Under the pieces are notes generated by a model. It was not told the DNA's origin and ran no database searches. It saw only the letters and a program-made list of their open reading frames with translations. The position numbers and the translations under genes are program-made. From Styela clava (Eukaryota > Chordata > Ascidiacea > Stolidobranchia > Styelidae), in the NCBI RefSeq assembly GCF_964204865.1, contig NC_135263.1, positions 18,831,426 to 18,895,425 of the forward strand: DNA of 64,000 nucleotides, given 5' to 3'. Shown one piece after another: positions 58,403 through 64,000 of the stretch. Each line of letters begins with the position of its first letter. Within the stretch, counting starts at the first letter, position 1.

Positions 58403-60826
58403 CATTTCCTGTATTTAGTAACAGGTATAGATTAAGAATGGCGAATGTCAGTAAGACTATTATGCCTGGTGCTTCACTACTACTGCTGTAATTTGTGGAC
58501 GAATGTGAGGTAGACATTCTCCTAACTCTCTAAGAGAGGACCCCCCCCCCCAATAATTTCGTCTATAATTAAACACATGTTGTTTCCGCTTTACGAAAAA
58601 GTGCGATAGTCGAGCGCGCACAATTGGTTATTTAAGATTTACCGATATTATAACTGTTATCTTACAATAATTGTACACGAGAGCGCCTTCAGAGCACCTT
58701 GCTTATTGCAAAAGATGCGCGGCTGCACCGGTAAGACGTGATCTCGAAACGCATTTATGATCACGCGCTTCGATTTTGCTCGCCCTTCCGCGTTCCACGT
58801 TATGCCCTTATTAGTATCGCAGGTATTCTCACCGTTGCACAATCTAATTATTTTTTGTTACAATTTGATTTTTCCATTGCCAAAATCATTCAATAGTGTT
58901 ATTGTCAGCACTTGCGACAGAAATAAAAAAGGCTAACAAAATGTATTTCTTTTAAACAATTGAATATTATTATCGATAAAAACACTAAAATGGTTTATGG
59001 TATAAACCGCTGGACGTATCTTTTCACGTTATGAATTTCGTGCAAGGCCCTAGCATAATATATTGATGGCAATGATCATAACATTTACTTTGACGAAATG
59101 CTTATTCGACTTTTCAGACTGCAGAAACTATTCGAAAAAGGTAACCGTTTTTGTTTTCAAGATATGGAATAATCGTCAATTCTACCACGGATATTTACGA
59201 ATAACTGAATAGTTACTAATTTTGAAACGTGGCAGAGGTGTTTTTTAAAATATCAAATTTACAAGAAATCTAGTGAAGTTGCCCTAGCCAAAATAGCATA
59301 TATGAATCCTGAGACCATTTAAGCAAAGTATTTCAAGTTGATGAATATATATATATATATATATATATGAACATATGTATCTAATACGGTAGTTAAGTAG
59401 ACATACCGTGCTAAAAAAGCGATAGTTATGTAGACGGAAAATTGGGTAGACATTTTCCTGTCCGCTCAATAATTCCACGTTCCATAATTAAAACGTTTTG
59501 CGTTTTTTTTTTATCTGAAATCTCTTTTTCTCTGATAAAACAGTATCAAAAATAATATGTTCTTTCAATATTTTTAAAATATCTGCATATTTTCGCCAAC
59601 TTTAAGGGGACAGTAGTTCTGCTGGTTTATAATCAACGGGTATAATTTTCGTACATCAAGTGGACATTTTGTTTATGAAAAAATCTTTTAATTTCTCTGT
59701 ATATGTCTTTACGATTTTTGCAGAGTAAGTTTGATAATTTTGATACAATACCCAGGCAGAATATGAAAGTCGTCCGTTCTGTTTTTGCAATACAAGCTCA
59801 ATAAACTGAATGAGACCTCAATTCACAACCGTACTAAAGAGGCTTTGTTTCGCAATAGTGAAACTGTCGGGTTGAGATCAGTCGCCAAGAACTTTACCAC
59901 GTTTGCCGTTTCGTTCGCAAGTAGCCTGGACGCCGTGAGGGGATTGGGATCTTCATGAGTGCGTGATTGCAGGAATTTAGATAAAAAGAAACAGTTGTGT
60001 TAGTTAGGCCATGGGCCGAAATCTGTAAAGCGCTTAAAAAATCGAGTTCGTGGTGACTCTTGAGGGGGGACCTAAATTTTGGTGGGTTAGAAAGCTAAAA
60101 GCTCAATTAACTAAACATAAAAAGTTGACATCTCTAAAGTGGAGCATTACTTCACAATTAACGATGACGTCACGTGCCCTCACAACCCATATCTACTATA
60201 TAATATTCTACTTAAACCTAGGATTTGCACGTTGAATACCGAAACCTTTGACGGATTTGTAAAAAATTAGGGGGTAAGTTTTTGTATCAGATGACGTCAC
60301 AATTTGCTCTTTGGTCAAATGTGACGTCATAACTGCTTTTCAACATTTATTTTTCTGTTATTGTGCGGAGACTAAGTAATCTGCAATGACCATCCCTGCT
60401 GTTTCCTATCGATACACACAGAAACGGATATTTCAAAACTAGTTTTTTATGGCATATTCTTCCGTAAAAGTAACAAAAATAATGTGAAAGTAAAATTAAA
60501 TTAAACTTTCAAAAACACTATGTTATGAAAAGAACACAAAATGAGTACAGAGAGAGCAAGAGCGCGTTTGGCCAAAAATACTAAAAAAACAAAAGTATTT
60601 CTCATGTCCTAATAATTATGTAATCAGCGTCACCTGCTATAAAATCTACTATGACAATTGTAAGAATTGCAAAAAAAAAGCAATTAAAATATTAAAAATG
60701 AACAAGCACGCGGCTAATATGGTGCATATATCACTATTGAATATGTTTAAATAAAAATAATTCGTTCTAACTCGTATAATGTATATATATCACTATTTTA
60801 GTTGTTTGGGCTGGACTTCATGAAAG
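58403..60826. other. AT-rich region between accessory elements
   Basis: No gene is seen. It holds a C-run near 58542-58552, an (AT)n microsatellite at about 59346-59368, a sequence at 60006-60060 resembling the GGGCCG...AACGC terminus of the neighbouring element, and three TGACGTCA palindromes at 60165, 60292 and 60322. Confidence 0.5.
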
Positions 60827-61588
60827 TTAAAACCATATTTCGATATTAATATAATCGTCTTCCTCACGCATGACATCCGCGTTGCTACAATCGTTGCAAC
60901 TGCACAAACTGGAGCATGAGAACCCTGACTTCACACAAGGGCATTTGGTGTTCTTGCAAATTCAATTTGGCGCATCTGCATTTAGAGTGGTTTAGCACTG
61001 AGTTTGGGGCAATTTGTTTTGAAATCCATTTAATACTTATAATTCCATCATTTACAATCCATCCGTGGCCATCAGGATTTGGAGCAGATATAAAATTTTG
61101 TAGTGCTCTCCTGTGTATGACACACTGGTAGTTTGCACGCGCTGAATGGAGTACGATAGCATCCTCAGATGGGGGCATACAGGGTTCGTCTAGCGATTTC
61201 TTTTGAAATATTTCAAAACGTACTTTGTTAACAGACATCTCACCAGAGTAACCATAAAGAGTGCAAACAAACTTTGAAAGTTGAATATAAATATTTTCAG
61301 GAATGTACCACTGATCCCCTAACTTTGAAAAAGCCTATCTAAAAGCCTATATCGCATACCCTTCACTTTTCCCTTTCCACCGAAAGCGGTAACGGTGTCA
61401 CATCCGCTAAATACATGTAGACTCGGAATAGCTTTACAAATGACATTTCCGAAGTGGTTAACCATCGTTCTGATTGATAACATCCTGGACTGCGAACCAC
61501 TTCCAGTTAAAAAATACGAATTACATCCAATATCGGTAGAATGTGCCAATGACAATATCAATACATCGGTATCAGAACTATTAATAAT

Positions 61589-61791
61589 GGTTCCATTACA
61601 TTTGAACCCACGTACATTTGAACCCATGACAATTGCACCTGTATGCTATTGCACCTATGGATTTTTTTTTGTTTCACGGATAGTTAAACCCATACTAACC
61701 CTAACCCATGGGTTTTAGCACCCGCATATAGATTAAACCCGTGTATATACGCATGGGTTCAAATGTACATGGGTTCAAATGTACGGTCACC
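61589..61791. mobile_element. 203-bp MITE with 9-bp target duplication, copy 1
   Basis: The ends are GGTTCCATTACATTTGAACC and the inverted GGTGACCGTACATTTGAACC, with terminal repeats of about 40 bp built from repeated ACATTTGAACCCA units. Perfect 9-bp direct repeats ATTAATAAT flank it at 61580-61588 and 61792-61800. A 9-bp duplication fits the Mutator (MULE) superfamily. It interrupts the VIIIN-SSDTDV stretch of the host relic. Confidence 0.92.
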
Positions 61792-62166
61792 ATTAATAAT
61801 AATTACGTCGTTAAATCCCGATGAACATTGCTTTGCGTGTAATAAAAGCTTGGTATCTGCTTCTTCGTGATCGTTGACCAAAGAAGGCTCGCCCGGTACG
61901 CAAAGCTGAAATTGATGCAGTGACACTCAGAATCGTGGCCGATAAAAATTTTCATATTTCCCGCAGGACGAGGAGGTTGATAATTCGGAGCAAACAAAAT
62001 TAAACATTCCACGAGAGCCTCCTTATTCATGCCGGAAAACAAAAACTTTTTAAACTGTTTCGGCGTTTTTTGTTTTAATTCTATTATTTTGATGATTTCG
62101 CTTTCATTCGATGATCGGGGACACCTTTCAAAATTTTTTATGCTAGTATCTGGATAGGTGTCACAC

Positions 62167-62369
62167 GGTTCCATTACATTTGAACCCACGTACATTTGAA
62201 CCCATGACAATTGCACCTGTATGCTATTGCACCTTTGGAATTTTTTTTGTTTCACGGATAGTTAAACCCATACTAACCCTAACCCATGGGTTTTAGCACC
62301 CGCATATAGATTGAACCCGTGGATATACCCATGGGTTCAAATGTACATGGGTTCAAATGTACGGTCACC
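62167..62369. mobile_element. 203-bp MITE with 9-bp target duplication, copy 2
   Basis: Same length, same termini and same orientation as the copy at 61589, with near-identical interior including CTAACCCTAACCCATGGG. Perfect 9-bp direct repeats GTGTCACAC flank it at 62158-62166 and 62370-62378. It splits the VCDT codons of the host relic; the two halves rejoin in frame after removal of the element and one duplicate. Confidence 0.92.
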
Positions 62370-64000
62370 GTGTCACACACAAAGTCAACCCTGTTACAAT
62401 TGTAAGACTTTGCCATATTAATTATTCTGACGAAAATCAAATTCAAGAGTGTTCCAAAAGTTTCCGGAATATTATTCAACGATTGCAGTAAAGCCATACC
62501 ATCTATTACGAGAGCTGCATTCAATGGATATGATTTGACTAATACTTCTGGTACACTATTTTCCAATTCGTGCAAGAGCCTAGCTTTATTAGTTCTCACC
62601 GGCGTTCCGTTTGTTGATCCAATAGATGCGGGGATAGCAGTAAATGGATATTCTAGCATTTCTTGGAGTTCTATATTTTTCGTTTTCCCAATAAGTAGAA
62701 GCCTATAGAAATTATCTTCTGATTTTTTAGAGAAGTGTGGTACTTTTTCGTTAATTTTGGCGCTACCCAAAGCAAATGTTCTTGATTTTCATTGGAGTAA
62801 ATATACTTACAGTTGAATTAGCAAGAATTCGGTTTCGGCAAAATAAATCTGCGTTGCTTTTTCCCAGTCTACATGCGTCTTCCATACCCATTTTAATAGC
62901 ATTTGATGCCACGGACCCCGAAGAAAAGTTCTAAACCCAACGGGTCGGTCATGAAGGTCACCGTATCGACTATTGATTGCACGTTTTTTTGTTCTCTGAT
63001 TGAATTAGCAGAATCAAGGTCTTTGCATTGTCGTCTAGTAGCATCTTTTCCAGTCATTTCTCTGCATGCCATAGAAATAAGAGCGCGTTGCCTGTTACAG
63101 TCCTTCGCGACCCCTTATCGATTGCTATGAATCTCTGTCGTTATTTCCCGTGTTTATTTCAATTTTTCATATAATTCCGTTATACACTTTTGTGTTGTGT
63201 CTTCATTGATTCTTGCATGATAAAAATAAATTATCTGAATCTGCATTGATGGTGTGATAGGAGCCATCTATTTACAGCATATTTGTTTAAAGATAGCCCA
63301 CGAATTCCGCCTCGGGTTTTAAAATCTCTGTTCAAAGTTTGCTCAATTATTTGATCGCAGGCAATTTGGCTGAAACCATATTGAGCATGATGCTGTACAG
63401 AAAAAATACCCTGCTTTAAATACTGATATATTTAAAGATGACTTGATGACTAATTTTTCATTTCGGACAAATAGACTGAGACATATCTCGCATAATTGAT
63501 ATGATCATACGCAAAAAAACATGGTAGCATTTTATAAAGTGTAGCAAGATGGAGATGTCATAAGCCGTCTCTAGTATCACGAATAAATTGCAGCAGAAGT
63601 TCAACCATATCGATATAAGATATATATATCGATATAACTCCATAAACTGAATGTTTTATTCAACTTGCTCTGATGCTCTATAAAATACTGGTAATCCGCC
63701 AGTAGACTTCTCACTTCCTCGCTTTCACATATTTGTTTGAATAATTGAGGGTCTGTATAAGCATTATTCAGCTTTGATGCCAAATCAAAAACCTTGGCTT
63801 TGCTTTGCAAAGATTGGTTTTTAATGAATACGTTCCACCGCATCCTATGCAACGCTTCAAACACGAGTTTGTGGGCTCGAATACTTCTATTGTAATGGCG
63901 ACCTTGCATAATGCTATTAATGGAACCTGGAGCAACAACACGGGATTCTATTAATATATCGGATAGACCAAAGCTTTCGTATCGTTTTCCAATTACTGAA

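Larger units (their letters stand above)
60827..64000 (-). pseudogene. Decayed copy of a large repetitive gene family with PIN/FEN-like core and C-terminal CXC zinc motif (runs off the window)
   Basis: Reading the minus strand from the window edge, the frame is open at 64000 (SVIGKRYESFGLSDILIESR, then MQGRHYNRSIRAHKL). It passes through MLPCFFAYDHINYARY, a FSQIACDQIIEQTLNRD block, ALVIDGMALLQSLN, HEEADTKLLLHA, INSSDTDVLILSLAHS and IPSLHVFSGCDTVTAFGGKG, and ends in a cysteine-rich CXC-like motif (CKNTKCPCVKSGFSCSSLC). The DGMAL, DTDV and GCDTV aspartates in this order recall a PIN/FEN-type nuclease fold; this is inference. Breaks: a stop near 63570 and others near 63445, single-base frameshifts near 62925, 62781, 61915, 61325 and 60958, and two 203-bp insertions. 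Similar proteins are abundant and repetitive in several invertebrate genomes; function unknown. Nearby host exons carry no such shifts, so this is decay. Confidence 0.65.

Noticed and set aside
59340-59370. (AT)n run as a possible promoter or origin
   Set aside because: A simple microsatellite; nothing around it supports a function.
1-64000. CRISPR arrays, rRNA and tRNA genes
   Set aside because: No regularly spaced short repeats, no rRNA-like conserved blocks and no complete cloverleaf with box A and box B were seen on either strand; the window is animal nuclear DNA.

Overview
This window is invertebrate animal DNA: AT-rich, with GT-AG introns, divergent orthologues of conserved animal genes and many short inverted-repeat transposons. 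Two features point to a fast-evolving deuterostome, most plausibly an ascidian tunicate: a secreted protein with a hyaluronan-type Link domain, and strongly diverged PDS5, LINS1 and CNTD1. The species cannot be fixed from the sequence alone.

Layout. 1-3160: no gene seen. 3161-5764 (+): six-exon secreted Link plus F5/8C (discoidin) protein. 5765-20781: accessory land with a LINE reverse-transcriptase relic, hAT-like and mariner-like elements, and two neighbouring copies of a THAP-domain DNA transposon with long foldback arms; the complete copy is 3.86 kb and carries an internal segment flipped relative to the other copy. A GC-rich palindromic element lies at 18.65-19.03 kb. 20782-24852 (+): PDS5 cohesin regulator in one uninterrupted 4-kb ORF. 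26034-29181 (+): DIS3L2 exoribonuclease, three exons, one GC-AG intron. 31950-40384 (-): a complete 15-exon peroxisomal acyl-CoA oxidase (ACOX1 type) ending in SKL. 41207-41491 (-): COA3. 42533-43675 (-): CNTD1. 47741-52630 (-): UBFD1, five exons. 52865-54901 (-): LINS1, two exons. 55480-64000: second accessory region with a roughly 2.9-kb element bounded by long inverted repeats, and a decayed copy of a large repetitive gene family (N-terminal part, PIN/FEN-like middle, C-terminal cysteine-rich CXC motif) broken by frameshifts, stops and two insertions of one 203-bp element with perfect 9-bp target duplications.

The host genes are housekeeping genes from unrelated pathways: chromosome cohesion, RNA decay, peroxisomal beta-oxidation, cytochrome oxidase assembly, meiotic crossover control and ubiquitin-related functions. 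The COA3/CNTD1 neighbourhood matches the human arrangement at 17q21 and is probably ancient synteny. Exon-intron models were read by eye from splice signals and reading frame. In every multi-exon model the exon lengths sum to a multiple of three and the protein length agrees with the family.
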